From positions 16,933,267 through 16,997,266 of the forward strand of contig NC_087171.1 of the NCBI RefSeq assembly GCF_035594125.1: DNA of 64,000 nt, written 5' to 3'. This DNA is from Scylla paramamosain. Lineage: Eukaryota > Arthropoda > Malacostraca > Decapoda > Portunidae. The position numbers and the translations under genes were made by a program. Below the pieces are notes generated by a model. The model made no database searches. It saw only the letters and a program-made list of their open reading frames with translations, and had not been told where the DNA came from. Of this stretch, positions 21,326-38,252 are shown in pieces. Every line of letters starts with the position of its first letter. Position 1 is the stretch's first letter.

Positions 21326-21819
21326 CACTGTTCACACCAGTGTTGTATGACTTAAAGACACCGAAGGTAGCTTAGTTGGAACTGGCAGCTGGATATTAGA
21401 CTTCCTTCTGTCTGTTACGACGGCACGGAGAAGGAAGCTCACCATAGAGACACTGTTGGATGTGAGGGAAGCAGTAATGCAATAAACGCTGGTGCTAGGC
21501 GGAGGGTAGGAGCTTTGCTGTAATTATTGTTGTTGTTGCAGTTTTATTATTTTTTTAAGCATTATTGTTACGGACGAATGAACACCAACAAAGGATTTTC
21601 CAAGTAAGAAAATGGAAGAAAACATTGAGTGAAGCCCTCTGAAGAAGGGAAAGCAAAACAATGATAGCACACACATTTTGGGTCCTGTGTATCACATACT
21701 ATACTTGCCGTAAGCACAAGACATGTAACGCAAGCCAGGGTAAATAAGACCTACAAGACTAACATCAATATTTTCTTAACCTTTCCCTATTTTTCTCAAT
21801 GGTCTGTATTTCTTGCTCC
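21323..21819. other. Non-coding stretch, nothing recognised
   Basis: Unique sequence; a few GTT units near 21527. Confidence 0.55.
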
Positions 21820-22042
21820 TAAAGGGCCCGTGCTGCCCTACTCCTTTAACAAAATGCCGCCATATGGGAGCCGCGTCGTAGGTAGCGCTGTTAAACCAGT
21901 GGGCTATGTGCAATTTGGGTGGTGCGGCCGCAATCTGGGAGGCGGCCACAGCCCCCACGCGCGGCCTATCGTGCCATCCTTTCCCTGATGCGGAAAGGGA
22001 AACGCAAGCCTAAATAAACTGTATGAAAAAAAAAAAAAAAAA
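21820..22042 (+). mobile_element. Possible retroposed 3' end with poly(A) tail
   Basis: A GC-rich body (GCGGCCGC, CCCCCACGCGCGG) leads to a 7-bp hairpin, CCTTTCC (21978-21984) with GGAAAGG (21992-21998). An AATAAA signal follows at 22013-22018 and a genomic A17 run at 22026-22042. A signal followed within ten bases by an encoded A-run is what a retroposed transcript leaves. The 5' boundary is a guess and no target-site duplication was found, so a chance A-run remains possible. Confidence 0.3.
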
Positions 22043-22065
22043 TAAAGGAAAAAAAAAGCATACGG

Positions 22066-22067
<2 letters not shown>

Positions 22068-22153
<86 letters not shown>
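22068..22153. repeat. (GA)43 microsatellite
   Basis: Perfect GA run just after the A-rich tract. Confidence 0.97.
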
Positions 22154-22156
<3 letters not shown>

Positions 22157-22450
22157 TCTTTGTGTTATCTCGGGTGTTTGTAAACGAAGGATATACTTGC
22201 ATATTTTCCATTAATCATGATTATTTTTGTTTTACCGTCATGACGTGTTTTGAAGCACTGTTGAGTTTACGGAAATCTTCATATATCTCTCATATATTAA
22301 ATCTCATGTTCATTCTGGTATGTCTTAACCTTTGGTGTTGCTTGTGTCGCTTGATGTGCTTATGTACGCTTGGCATTGCAGCGCCGTCGTCATTGTGTGT
22401 GTTATGAAGGGTACGTGTCTCTTTACCGACGCTGCTTGCTGTAATGTTGA

Positions 22451-22471
22451 CCCTCTCCTTTCCCATTCCAG
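22451..22471 (+). other. Candidate splice acceptor of the acidic-protein exon
   Basis: A pyrimidine tract CCCTCTCCTTTCCCATTCCAG ends in AG at 22470-22471. It would start an exon whose first ATG in the long frame is at 22520. The strength of the tract is seen directly; use of the site is inferred. Confidence 0.45.
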
Positions 22472-22519
22472 AAGTGTGTGTAATTTTATAACGCTGCATG
22501 AGCCTAACCAGACGCAGAA

Positions 22520-22933
22520 ATGTCTTTCTCGCAGCTCTCGTCTCTGGAAATGACAGACTCAGATTCACAGGACATTGAAATGCCTGACTCTGACACAGTA
22601 GAGTACAGCAATCCGCCAGTGCTTGAAATATCGAGTCCGGAAGAGGAGAGTCTCGACCTATCGGACCCGGAGCTGTATGATCCTGAACTGGAGGACTCGG
22701 AATTAGCAGACTTTTCGTCTTTTGACTCCCTGCACTCTGAATTATCGGATCCAGAACTCCATGACTCGGAGCTCGTGGACCTCGAGTTAATAGAGCAGGT
22801 GTCGGATTTAGATCTCGAGGATCCCGAGATAACCTTCCCGCCAACACCCACGGAGGAGCCCAACCCGCCCAAACCGTCCAACCCGCCCAACCCTGCCCCC
22901 TCACGCCCTATTGGCATGGTCACGCAGGTTTGA
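22520..22933 (+). CDS. Highly acidic DPEL/DSEL-repeat protein, 137 residues, function unknown
   Basis: The frame opens at an ATG with a purine at -3 and is preceded by an in-frame TAA at 22505, so this start is well placed. It runs 137 codons to TGA. The protein has a single Lys and a single Arg but a great many Asp and Glu. Residues about 12-110 carry repeated SDPEL, YDPEL, EDSEL, SDPELHDSEL and EDPEI units. A proline/asparagine-rich tail (TFPPTPTEEPNPPKPSNPP) ends in MVTQV, and TQV fits a class I PDZ ligand. No signal peptide, membrane segment or known domain is seen, so it is probably disordered. A strong acceptor lies 49 bases upstream and a poly(A) signal 207 bases downstream, together making a terminal-exon model. 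Caution: two antisense frames are also open here because the codons are repetitive, and CAG-GTTTGA at the end could be a weak donor. I do not recognise the family. Confidence 0.5.
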   Translation: MSFSQLSSLEMTDSDSQDIEMPDSDTVEYSNPPVLEISSPEEESLDLSDPELYDPELEDSELADFSSFDSLHSELSDPELHDSELVDLELIEQVSDLDLEDPEITFPPTPTEEPNPPKPSNPPNPAPSRPIGMVTQV

Positions 22934-23139
22934 AAAGACGCTGATATATGTTTAAGGCTCAGGTGGAAATACTGGATGCAGAGAATTGGATTTCCTGTGT
23001 AAAGCTGAGCCTTGATAGTGTTTATACCGGGCCCTCGATGCGCGGCTACCTAGGAAAGAGATCAGTGCATCAGTTACAGTGAATGTAGTGAACATGAAAT
23101 ATAGGAGGCGGCTGCAACGGTGGTGAAAGTGAAGCTCCA

Positions 23140-23145
23140 AATAAA
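23140..23145 (+). terminator. Candidate poly(A) signal AATAAA
   Basis: AATAAA followed within 15-35 bases by a T/GT-rich segment (CTTTTGTGTTTTATCTG), as expected for cleavage near 23160. It would give the acidic-protein exon a 3' untranslated region of about 225 bases. Confidence 0.45.
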
Positions 23146-23169
23146 AAAAAGGAACTTTTGTGTTTTATC

Positions 23170-24553
23170 TGAAATTGATGTGTTAGTCGGTAAATTTCCT
23201 AAGAAAATCCTCTTGAATGAAAAGTGAATAATCGTTGTGCTTTGTTACGTGTGTATGAAAATGAACCGTCTGTGTTCTCTACAACTGTGCTGCAGCGACT
23301 CTATTTTTGTGACTGGCAGCTGAAAAAAAAAAATGTCGTATGGTAAGTGCCATTATTTTCTGATCGTGACTGCAGTAAGCAGCGAGAGGCAACACGTTCC
23401 AGTAAGTGACGAGGCGGGTGCAACCTTTCATGTTTCCATCCTGGTTTTAACGAACAGGACGATGACACATTAACAGGACCGCCGGTGGAAAGGTGGCCAT
23501 TGCTTCCTGCATGATTTCTCTTTTTGTTGGAATGTTGTGAATGAAGCAGACCACGCACAGACAAGCAAACTTACTGACATGTATACGAGCTGTGCTTGAC
23601 TCTTTCAATGTACAAAGTTTTGCGGTACTGCTGGCCGTTTTTCTCTCGCGCTCTACACTGTCACACCACACACAAAAGTAACAAGTGGATGCAGAAAAAA
23701 AAATTAACGATGAACGCTTAAGGCTTTGTCAGGTTTTGTCAGTATTTGAAAGATTTACTCGTTTTTTACTCCATCACCGAATAATAATTTTCGTGTGATT
23801 CTTTGCTATTCTGTCTACGTTCCGTAATGTTGCCTGATTAATTCATTTGAAATAAAAAAAAAAACGAACGCAGAGAAATATCAGAGACCTAAACTATAAG
23901 CTCATCATATATCTTAAGTTAAGCAAAATGGTATTCCATCGAAACCTCACTGAAATAACGTAAATTTCTTTATAGTTTTTTTATATATTTTTTTTTTTTA
24001 TCACGGAGAAACCTGAGTTTCCGTTAAACATTTTTTTACATTTTTTTTACCTCAGGATCACACGGAAGCTAGAAAGACGAGATCCATTGCTAAAAGATAT
24101 GTTTTTCCTTGTCATTTGTCCTCGTTCTGCACTAAAACACAATTCGTGTTGTGTAACTATAGACATTTTACTCTAAAAAGTGGTGTAAACATTGGCGATT
24201 AGTAGAATGGAACTTGAATCGGGAATGTAATTTTTATACTTAGGGAATGTTATTTAAACAATATACAAGGAAATTGATTGTCGATATCTTCCTTGACAAA
24301 TGTTCCTTTTGTTTAACTGTGGGGAAATTGATAGCAGCTTTCCGCAAAACACACACAGACATAGAAACAAATATATATTACATGATATTATTGCCATCCG
24401 TAATGTTGCACTAAGAACAGGGCGCCATTATGCCTCTTTCCATCCCTGACATTATCACAGTAGCGGCAGGTCGAGCAACACGCACACAACTTCTTTAGGT
24501 GGTGAAAAATAAAACACTTTTCTGGGTACATAAATCTGGTATTATCGACGTTG

Positions 24554-24555
<2 letters not shown>
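23170..24555. other. Non-coding stretch, AT-rich
   Basis: Unique AT-rich sequence with short A- and T-runs near 23330, 23695, 23855 and 23975-24000. No gene supported. Confidence 0.55.

Positions 24556-24630
<75 letters not shown>
24556..24630. repeat. (TC)37 microsatellite
   Basis: Perfect TC run; inverted partner of the AG tract 135 bases downstream. Confidence 0.97.
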
Positions 24631-24633
<3 letters not shown>

Positions 24634-24763
24634 GACCAGGAGCTGCTCAAACCCTTTCAAGTGCCTCCATTTGTCTGGCGGAGAAAAAAATCTTTGTCAC
24701 GACCAACTTATCTGAGACCCGAATCCTTCCATTATCTTGCTCACTCTGATCTTAAGAAATGTC

Positions 24764-26220
<1,457 letters not shown>

Positions 26221-26276
<56 letters not shown>
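26221..26276. repeat. (GT)28 microsatellite
   Basis: Perfect GT run after a C-rich flank. Confidence 0.97.
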
Positions 26277-27059
<783 letters not shown>

Positions 27060-27182
27060 TTATCTTACTCCGATCTTATTCTTCATCCATCTTATTCACT
27101 AACTCATCTCCATCATGTTCTTTCCCTTTCAGGTTTTACATTTGTCTATTTCGTCTCCTTCCATCTTGCCCTCCTTCACTAT

Positions 27183-27209
27183 CACCACCACCACCACCAC
27201 CACCACCAC
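27183..27209. repeat. (CCA)9 microsatellite
   Basis: Perfect CCA run inside a pyrimidine-rich stretch that also holds CCT units to about 27340. Confidence 0.92.
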
Positions 27210-27874
27210 TTCCTCCTCCTCATTCTCTTTTTTTCTGCCTTACCTAACCTTCCTTTCCTTTACCCCGTCGTCCTTCTTCTATTGCTTTTTCTTCTTTTCC
27301 TCGTCCTCCTTCCTCTTCCTCTTCCTTTTCCTCCTCCTAGAACCATCAGCGTAAGTGATTTTTCTTGCCACATTTCCCTAAACTTGCCCTCCCCTTCCCT
27401 ACCCTGGTGTCTTGCAAGCGCTGCATCAGGCAAGCGAGGTGGTCGTGCAGCTTGTTCCCTCCCTCCAGATACTGACGAGTCTCGTGATCCAAACCACTTG
27501 ACCTAATTTGTGTCCGTTTTCCCGCATACTCATTTACACGTTTGGTGAGGCTTAATGCAGTTGCGAAGGTGCTATGCCGTAATTTACGAGCCTTTTCTTT
27601 TTACCGTCCGTGTGTGAGTAATAACCCAGAAAGTATGTTGTCATTTGGCCGTTGACATATTTTCCTCCCTCTCCCGTAAGGTATGAAGAATGTACAATTG
27701 CGGGGACTGTATTAAGCGCAGTCCATTTTTCATCGTTTGCTCTTACGCCGGGATGGAATGGATTGGTCAGTAAATTGTTATTTGATGGAATGAATAATAA
27801 CATTGATAATAGCGAAAAATAATGTGATTGGTTGAGTGAGTGCGTGGGGTAGATACTGCGTGGTTGAGTGAATA

Positions 27875-27878
<4 letters not shown>
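27210..27878. other. Non-coding stretch, pyrimidine-rich then unique
   Basis: CCT/CTT-rich to about 27345, then balanced unique sequence. No gene supported. Confidence 0.55.
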
Positions 27879-27911
<33 letters not shown>

Positions 27912-27917
27912 GTGTGC
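27879..27917. repeat. (TG)n microsatellite with one CG interruption
   Basis: TG run broken once by TGCG near 27906. Confidence 0.94.
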
Positions 27918-28094
27918 AGGCAGCCAGACTGGACAGTTAAGTGGATGTGTGAGTGAAGGTTGCATTCATTGTCTGCTTCTGGCGCATCTCAGTAATGTAA
28001 TCTGGCAGTGTAGAATGCTCGCTTTTATGGCTTCATTGGGGAAAACTACCTCTGCTTATTTAGTTGAGTCAGAGTTGTGTGGGCATAACCGAGG

Positions 28095-28200
28095 CTTGGC
28101 TTTGCTGTGGCCTTCATCCCTGCCTCCCGGGATATGAACCTGGGGAGGGTAACGAGCCTTTACTCTGGGGCACTGCGCTGACTAGTACATCCGGGTTTCC
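28095..28200 (-). repeat. tRNA-derived SINE-like relic
   Basis: On the minus strand a segment TAGTCAGCGCAGTGCC resembles a shortened D arm and box A. About 35 bases on lies CCAGG-TTCATAT-CCCGG, a T-arm-like stem-loop with four of five pairs that contains a box-B match GGTTCATATCCC. The region between forms only an imperfect anticodon-like stem. The head is too decayed for a functional tRNA; a SINE 5' end is the simplest reading. Confidence 0.45.
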
Positions 28201-28631
28201 GCAGTTTACCCTTCTGCAGCTTCACTAAGGGCGCAATTGCCATACCAACGCGCATTACACCATCAAAGGACTCTGTGTCGATTTCTCCATCAGTGCTTAA
28301 ACTGATGTCCCGTGAATGTTATCTATATGCGAAAAATCTTACATCACAGGAACCGTCATGAGGATTATGGAGGGACGAAAGGCATGTAAATGGTATAATG
28401 GACAAAAGTAGATTAAGAATATTTATTTCGTGGTGTCAGCCCATGGCAGAGGAGATAACAAAGAATCGCGGCAGGAGGCACAATATCGTAGTATGACAAA
28501 ATGGTGACTGCATGATTATAAGCAAAGCCTGTGACGTGGAATCTTAAGCTAATGAATACGAATTCTGAGAAAGTATCGCGGATAATTGTTTTTTTCTTTC
28601 TCATGAAACGAACACGGACAAATAAGCATAC

Positions 28632-28633
<2 letters not shown>
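28201..28633. other. Non-coding stretch, nothing recognised
   Basis: AT-leaning unique sequence. Confidence 0.55.

Positions 28634-28724
<91 letters not shown>
28634..28724. repeat. (TA)45 microsatellite
   Basis: Perfect TA run. Confidence 0.97.
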
Positions 28725-28726
<2 letters not shown>

Positions 28727-28923
28727 CACGTTGAAGGTATCGTAATATATTCCGTGTATGTTATGATGAGACACGTAACTGCTACATCGTTTTTAGCATC
28801 TTATATTTTTTCCTTCCGTGGTATGCACTTAATCAAAGGAAATTTAAGCGTTGCGGGCATGTTTGAGTAGTTTTGGCGGAGGTTCTGTAACTGAGAATGG
28901 AAAACGAAATACTGTTTTAAAGT

Positions 28924-30264
<1,341 letters not shown>

Positions 30265-30343
<79 letters not shown>
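30265..30343. repeat. (GA)39 microsatellite
   Basis: Perfect GA run. Confidence 0.97.
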
Positions 30344-30346
<3 letters not shown>

Positions 30347-30523
30347 ATGTTTCCAAATGAGGCTTTCAGTATTAAATCGGTGTTACTAACTTTTCCGAAC
30401 TTCATTATCGGCACGAAGCTGATAATCGTCGTCGGATTTATGGCTCAAGTCGGGAAGGCGCTTGTTGCCTGCTTTTTGAGATTGATGCTGGGAGTAGGAA
30501 GACTTGGCTCACTTTGCACACAT

Positions 30524-30524
<1 letters not shown>

Positions 30525-30602
<78 letters not shown>
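30525..30602. repeat. (CA)39 microsatellite
   Basis: Perfect CA run followed by T-rich sequence. Confidence 0.97.
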
Positions 30603-30603
<1 letters not shown>

Positions 30604-31683
30604 CTGCTTCTGTTTTTTTTCTTTTATTTTTTTTGGGGGGAGTATCAGGCAATAGCATAAGCTCATAAATTTTTATCACTGTTCTCAATTCTTATTATAG
30701 CAATTACCGTTAGTATAACCAATCTTCATTTATATACACTCTTTTTTTTCATACGACAATTTTACATCCATTTTACATTTTCGTGTCAAATATTTTCTTG
30801 CTTTATTGCCTCCTCGGGGGACTCGGGACCCGTAAAAGTATTATACGTTATCATTTTTCCTTCTATCATAAATAAGAAGTAAAGTGGTGTGAGGCAGGAG
30901 GGGGAAGGGTATCGGTAGCGAAGCGGCACTGCGCCCTCCCCGAACATTACTTTTGTTTACGAGAGCAGCTTATTTGCACAGCGAGTAAGTCTTCATTACT
31001 AGTGGTGGCCTGGTGTGGTGTGGCGTGTCTTATCGGTCCGGGCTTTGGCATGACGGAAGGCGCCCTTGTGTGGCCTGTCATTGGTTCACAGTAGCTTCCC
31101 GTGTGGTGGTGGTGTGCCGTGGTTTTGCGTGGCGTTGAGTACCTGAAGCGTGCCGTTGGGTCCTGATATTCCTTCGCTCACTCTTAGGTAACGGTAGTGG
31201 TGGTGACGAGTGAGGTGGCGGTAGCCTTACCCTGAGTGCCTCGAGACCCACTGCTCCTCGTTTCTGTGAACGCTGATGAGACCCAGACAAGCGACGGTGA
31301 TGATATATTCGCGCCTTTCATCCCCCGCCGCGAAATGAACAAAATCAACAGCAATGAATCACACGCACCCTTTCTGACGCCATTTTTTACTCTACGTAAT
31401 GACCCCAATACTGACTTGATCTTAAGCCGAGGATTTCTACCATCCCGTGGCACCGAGGGAAAGGATTTGTTTTGATCCTCCCAAATGTGTATTGAGTAGC
31501 GTTGTCTCGGTGCGAGGGAGCGACGGGGCTGCTGATAACGTGCAGGAGGAGGAAAAGGACGACGACGACGACGAGCACCCGCTAACCAGATGCTTTTGCT
31601 TTTCCATCCTTTGTTTTTCGCGTCGCGTCATGTGAAAAAAAAAAAAAAATAGCGTTTCGAGACGTTTGGTACTGATGGAATAC

Positions 31684-31687
<4 letters not shown>
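30603..31687. other. Non-coding stretch, partly GT/GC-rich
   Basis: The part at about 30960-31280 is rich in GTGG/GTGT and CpG, with balanced sequence after it. TTAG-GTAACG at 31183 resembles a donor but lacks a supporting frame. No gene supported. Confidence 0.45.

Positions 31688-31772
<85 letters not shown>
31688..31772. repeat. (AC)42 microsatellite
   Basis: Perfect AC run. Confidence 0.97.
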
Positions 31773-31773
<1 letters not shown>

Positions 31774-32493
31774 CTCCGAAGCTTCCATACAGATTCTCGT
31801 TCCCCACAGGTATTCTTTTTTTCTTTCTCTCCCTTCCTCGACATGTCCTCCATTTATTTCACGTTAGCGCCATCGCCTCTCCTTGCGAGTCGTCCTTTTC
31901 GTTTTATTCGGCCACTCGCGTCACATATTCTCGACTTTCCTATTCCTTTCCTTTTGTCTGCGTCCTCTCTGTGGCCTCCATTTGATCCTTCCCGTGCCTC
32001 ACCCACTTTTCTGGCTCTCCTCCCTCTATTCTCCTGCATTACTTTTATCCTTCTCCTCTTTTCGGGCTTACATTTTTGTTGCGCTCCATTTTTTATTTTC
32101 TTTACGTTATTATTGAAAAGGAAATCTCTCCTGTAACATTAGCTCATCTACTTCGTTTCCCTTGTCACTCACGCCTTGGCAAGATAATTATGAAGTGCCA
32201 TTAAACATTCAAACTTAGTTGAATTTTCTGCTCTTAACATTTCCCCTAAAAAAAAAAAAGTAAATGGAATTAGGGAATGTGCTCAATGACAATTCTCGTT
32301 ATGGCATCAAAGAACTGGGGAGTGTCAATCATCGGTAATTATTTATCAACCACTGAAAGATAATTACACGTGATGGGCCGACGTGGGCTGTGACTCTATT
32401 GATACACATTTTTGTAGTAGTGTGCTTGCAATCATTCTCATTTTGCGAAAAAAAGGTAAATAAATTAATGAAAAAGTCATACTTCCGATCCGA
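31773..32493. other. Non-coding stretch, nothing recognised
   Basis: Pyrimidine-rich to about 32130, then AT-rich unique sequence. Confidence 0.5.
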
Positions 32494-33093
32494 TCAGCTG
32501 CTTTGGGGATGTTGAAAATCAAATGCAGTATCAACAAGGAAAATACCACAGTCATCATCAATAGGAGTATATATGATTCCATTACAGGACAAAGGCTTTC
32601 CCACGCCTTCTCCACCCCTCTGTGTCGGCTGCCCGTCACCATGATCCACTCGCTGCCTCCAGTAGTACACTTCACCGAACGAGGCCACTTCGCAGCGAGA
32701 CAAATGTTTGTTTCAGAATACGTACTCAAAGGATCCTCGGTGATTGAGTAGCAAGTCACTGATGCGAATTTTATCTGATTCCATATTGGGACAAAATCTG
32801 TGGAATGTAGCATACATGTCGGCAGAACACGACCAGTTTCCATCAATTATATCCTTCGTAATGTCATTGTAATTGAGTGGAATCAGCTGCCATTGTAGTA
32901 TGCCGGGTATAAAGCGATTAAGTCGCTCAGTAAGACACCTGTCATACGCAGAATTCAGGTGAAATGCGCAGACAGCCACCAGCAGTAGTAAGGGATAGAC
33001 CACCTCGCGTGAACAGCAAGTGTCTGTTCGTATGTTCTGTTTAATTATGTAAGATTTCTCTGAATTCCGTGCATTTCGTAAACTTCGCTCCAT
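32494..33093 (-). pseudogene. Possible membrane-protein ORF with one in-frame TGA, family unknown
   Basis: On the minus strand an ATG at 33093 opens a frame of 126 codons to a TGA at 32713-32715. The same frame then continues open for 72 codons to a second TGA at 32494. The N-terminus is basic (MERSLRNARNSEK), followed by one hydrophobic segment (VVYPLLLLVAVCAFHL, residues about 34-50). A Cys-containing region then carries an N-glycosylation sequon NWS and spaced cysteines (DRCLTE, WSCSADMY, HRFCPN). That layout suits a type II or signal-anchored protein. I do not recognise a family. A competing minus-strand frame (32846-32364) overlaps it, so this could be chance, a decayed gene, or a single exon with an unseen donor before the stop. 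Confidence 0.3.
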
Positions 33094-33308
33094 TTCTTGC
33101 AACCCCCGTGCACTTCAAACTATTCATCTCCTTTCTTAAGCGACATACTTTAAGTTTTCCATCATTCATTCAACTTTCTTACTTCTAGTCACATAACCTG
33201 CTGCTGTTCGTTTTATATTCCATTCAAACATATCTCCTAATTCCGCGACTTTTAAAACTTTCTGTTCTTGTCTTGAGTCACTCGTGTGCTTTTGATGTAT
33301 TAGCCTCC

Positions 33309-33311
<3 letters not shown>
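33094..33311. other. Short non-coding stretch
   Basis: AT-rich unique sequence; no clear promoter for the minus-strand frame was seen. Confidence 0.5.

Positions 33312-33366
<55 letters not shown>
33312..33366. repeat. (GT)27 microsatellite
   Basis: Perfect GT run. Confidence 0.97.

Positions 33367-35432
<2,066 letters not shown>

Positions 35433-35495
<63 letters not shown>
35433..35495. repeat. (TG)31 microsatellite
   Basis: Perfect TG run. Confidence 0.97.
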
Positions 35496-35496
<1 letters not shown>

Positions 35497-36565
35497 GCAT
35501 TTGCTTGATTCCTACATATTCTAAATGTTGTTTTCAGTTCCTTTAGGGAGAGACGAAAAGATAGCAATAGGCAGAGCAGCGTGGCTTGCGACTAATCTCC
35601 GCCACATGTCATTTTACGGGATGGAGTACTGAGTGGCTTTGGATGTTTGGTGCAACTTTATGAACAAAGAAGGAAGTACCACGACTTACATCACGACATC
35701 AGTTGTTTCTAATATCACCGTCGAAATCTGCTTTGTGGTGGAGTAAATATGAATCGACTTGCCAGTCTTCCATATGGTTGAAGAATATGGAATGGAAGGG
35801 AAAGGAGAGCGAAACATTTTACCTTTGATTACCATGTGTTCTGTTGCTCTTTTACATTTTGCGAGCAGTCAACCATTGGTCGCTGCAGAGCTCTGATTAT
35901 ACGCCTGTACAAGCATCTTACATTTTTCCGTCATGCTTCATAGAGCAGATCAGGTCCCGAGCTCCATTAATTCATTAAGCTATTGGTAATAAATCTGCCG
36001 CGAACACAATGGGACTTACCGAGATTAGCCTTGCGAAATGTGAATCCCAGCATCACATACTTTTATAATAATACAATAATAGTCTTTATCCTGTTATCTG
36101 ATGATACATGTGCGCTGTATTATGTTGCGATCCTTCGAGAACGTGAGATAAGAAACACTTGCTCTGAAAAACGTATTCTGTTAAACCAAAATGGACGAAA
36201 CATTGCACAAAGTTTTTAAAGTTTTTAGTGTAGGTTGTGTTTTATTAACTGTTAATATAAAATAGTTTTGTCAATTTTATTTCAAGAAGATATCCGTACA
36301 TTTCGGTGAAATATGTTTTGCAGTTTATATAAACACAAAATGGTGCAGTGTTCGGGTTAAAATATAGTAGTTATTTAATACTATTTATGACATTTTTAAT
36401 GGCTATAAAGCGCCGGGCACAGAGAGCATTTCGTCGTATATCGCTGGAGAGAGTCTGATGTGCCAATGTTTTATTTTTCGCTACCATGATAATATTTCAT
36501 GTACTCGGAATATCATGAAACACTGCACCAACAGTGCATTAACCACAAAATGTTGTTCTTGTTCC
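35496..36565. other. Non-coding stretch, AT-rich
   Basis: Over 1 kb free of microsatellites, with no open frame above 80 codons and no splice-supported frame. Confidence 0.6.
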
Positions 36566-36575
36566 TGTTGTTGTT

Positions 36576-36624
<49 letters not shown>

Positions 36625-36632
36625 TTGTTGTT
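36566..36632. repeat. (TTG)20 microsatellite with two interruptions
   Basis: TTG/GTT units with one TTA and one TTT variant. Confidence 0.94.
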
Positions 36633-36843
36633 ATAATGGTGATAATATTATTATTGGAGTATGTGAGTGATGAAAGTTTGCTTTCAGCACAGGAACTACT
36701 CACGACAATGCCTTTATTCTGTACGATGGATCAAAAGAACCCGGCACACTCCCAGTTACAGATGGAAAAGTATCTTTCTTTCACAACCACTCGCTTACAA
36801 CGCATTGTATATTCGAGAAAAAAACATCAGTTTAGCCTTGGTG

Positions 36844-36864
36844 TTTTTTTTTTTTTTTTTTTTT
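36844..36864. repeat. T21 homopolymer
   Basis: Uninterrupted T-run ending at CCCGATC. Confidence 0.9.
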
Positions 36865-36923
36865 CCCGATCACGTGAAGCACCGCACTGCTTAAACGTCA
36901 GCAGGAAATTTTGCAATTGATGC

Positions 36924-37026
36924 TCGAGTGTGTGTCACGGTGGATGGATAACACTAGGATCGAGTGGGTCACGGTGGGTGGATAACACTAGGATCGAGTG
37001 GGTCACGGTGGGTGGATAACACTAGG
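36924..37026. repeat. 34-base minisatellite, three copies
   Basis: A unit containing GGTCACGGTGGGTGGATAAC and CACTAGGATCGAGT repeats with period 34. GTC falls at 36934, 36968 and 37002. The first copy has a two-base difference and one G-to-A change; copies two and three match until the third breaks off at AGGAAGG. It is the only minisatellite-scale array in the window. Confidence 0.93.
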
Positions 37027-37127
37027 AAGGCCTTTGCTTATTGATGTGGTGAACCTGAGCATGTGGGAGACGGAGGGGCGTGTCGAACATGACCCAGGTA
37101 CTGTATCCTGTTGTGGGGAGCCCATTA

Positions 37128-37232
<105 letters not shown>

Positions 37233-37517
37233 CACTAGACCGAACATATAAAACAGGACAATAAAAGCAGGCTTCTGAAACAACCACCTACCTCTCGTTG
37301 GAGAATTTTCGTCCCAAGTTAGCGTCATAAATTTGAACGGTCATCTTTTCTCCGCGGTCGTTAATGAGGCAGTGATTAATGAGTCCTTAGCGAGGATAGG
37401 GCGTGATCCGGGCCCTGCAAGATTTTATGAGGCCGAGCTACTGGCTGGTGGTGGGAAAAAATAGGAGGAAAAAAGTATTTGAAGCGATTAGCACCTTAGG
37501 CGATCACTCGGGGGAAC

Positions 37518-37519
<2 letters not shown>

Positions 37520-37592
<73 letters not shown>
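37520..37592. repeat. (AG)36 microsatellite
   Basis: Perfect AG run followed by purine-rich sequence to about 37740. Confidence 0.97.
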
Positions 37593-37595
<3 letters not shown>

Positions 37596-38252
37596 AAAAG
37601 AGGTGCGCAGCAGAGGAGAATTAAAAGGAGGAACAAGGAGGAGGAAGTAATGAGTGGGCTAGAAAGAGTGGAGAAGCAGCACGAACGATGTGGAGGGAAG
37701 TGAAGGATGGGGAAAGATGAAAGGAGTTTTTTGGAGGTAGGAAAGTCGGTTGTTATGAACATCGTCCTGGCTTTTCTTCATATTTTTTGCGCCTGAAAGG
37801 AGAGAGGGAAGGGAAGCGGCAGCATTCACACTTAGGCGCCGCCGTGAGCCAAACACAACCTCAAAACAACAAAACACTCCACTTTTTTAGCCAAATCAGT
37901 CACATGTTAAGGCCATTTCGTATTCTGTCGCTTTAGTGATAATTGACTGATACTTTAAGTTTACTGTGTGTAGATACCGTGTTGGAAAAAATTACCTCGT
38001 CCCCAGTGACCGTGTAAGACGTGTGCTGGTTGCGTTAGGGAGCCGCGTGGTGGTGTATGATGTTGTACTATCAAAGGCGTGTTATTAATGTTCCTTTCCC
38101 CTTGGTGTACTCACGGCAGCTTTAAAAACCCATCTTGTTCTTGGTCTGATGGGGCCCTGCTCTCTGTTCCCCGAGTAGTTCAGTGGTTATTTATTTATTT
38201 ATTTTATTTTAACTGTTGATTGGTTATTTAGCCCATTGTATGATGCATGTAA

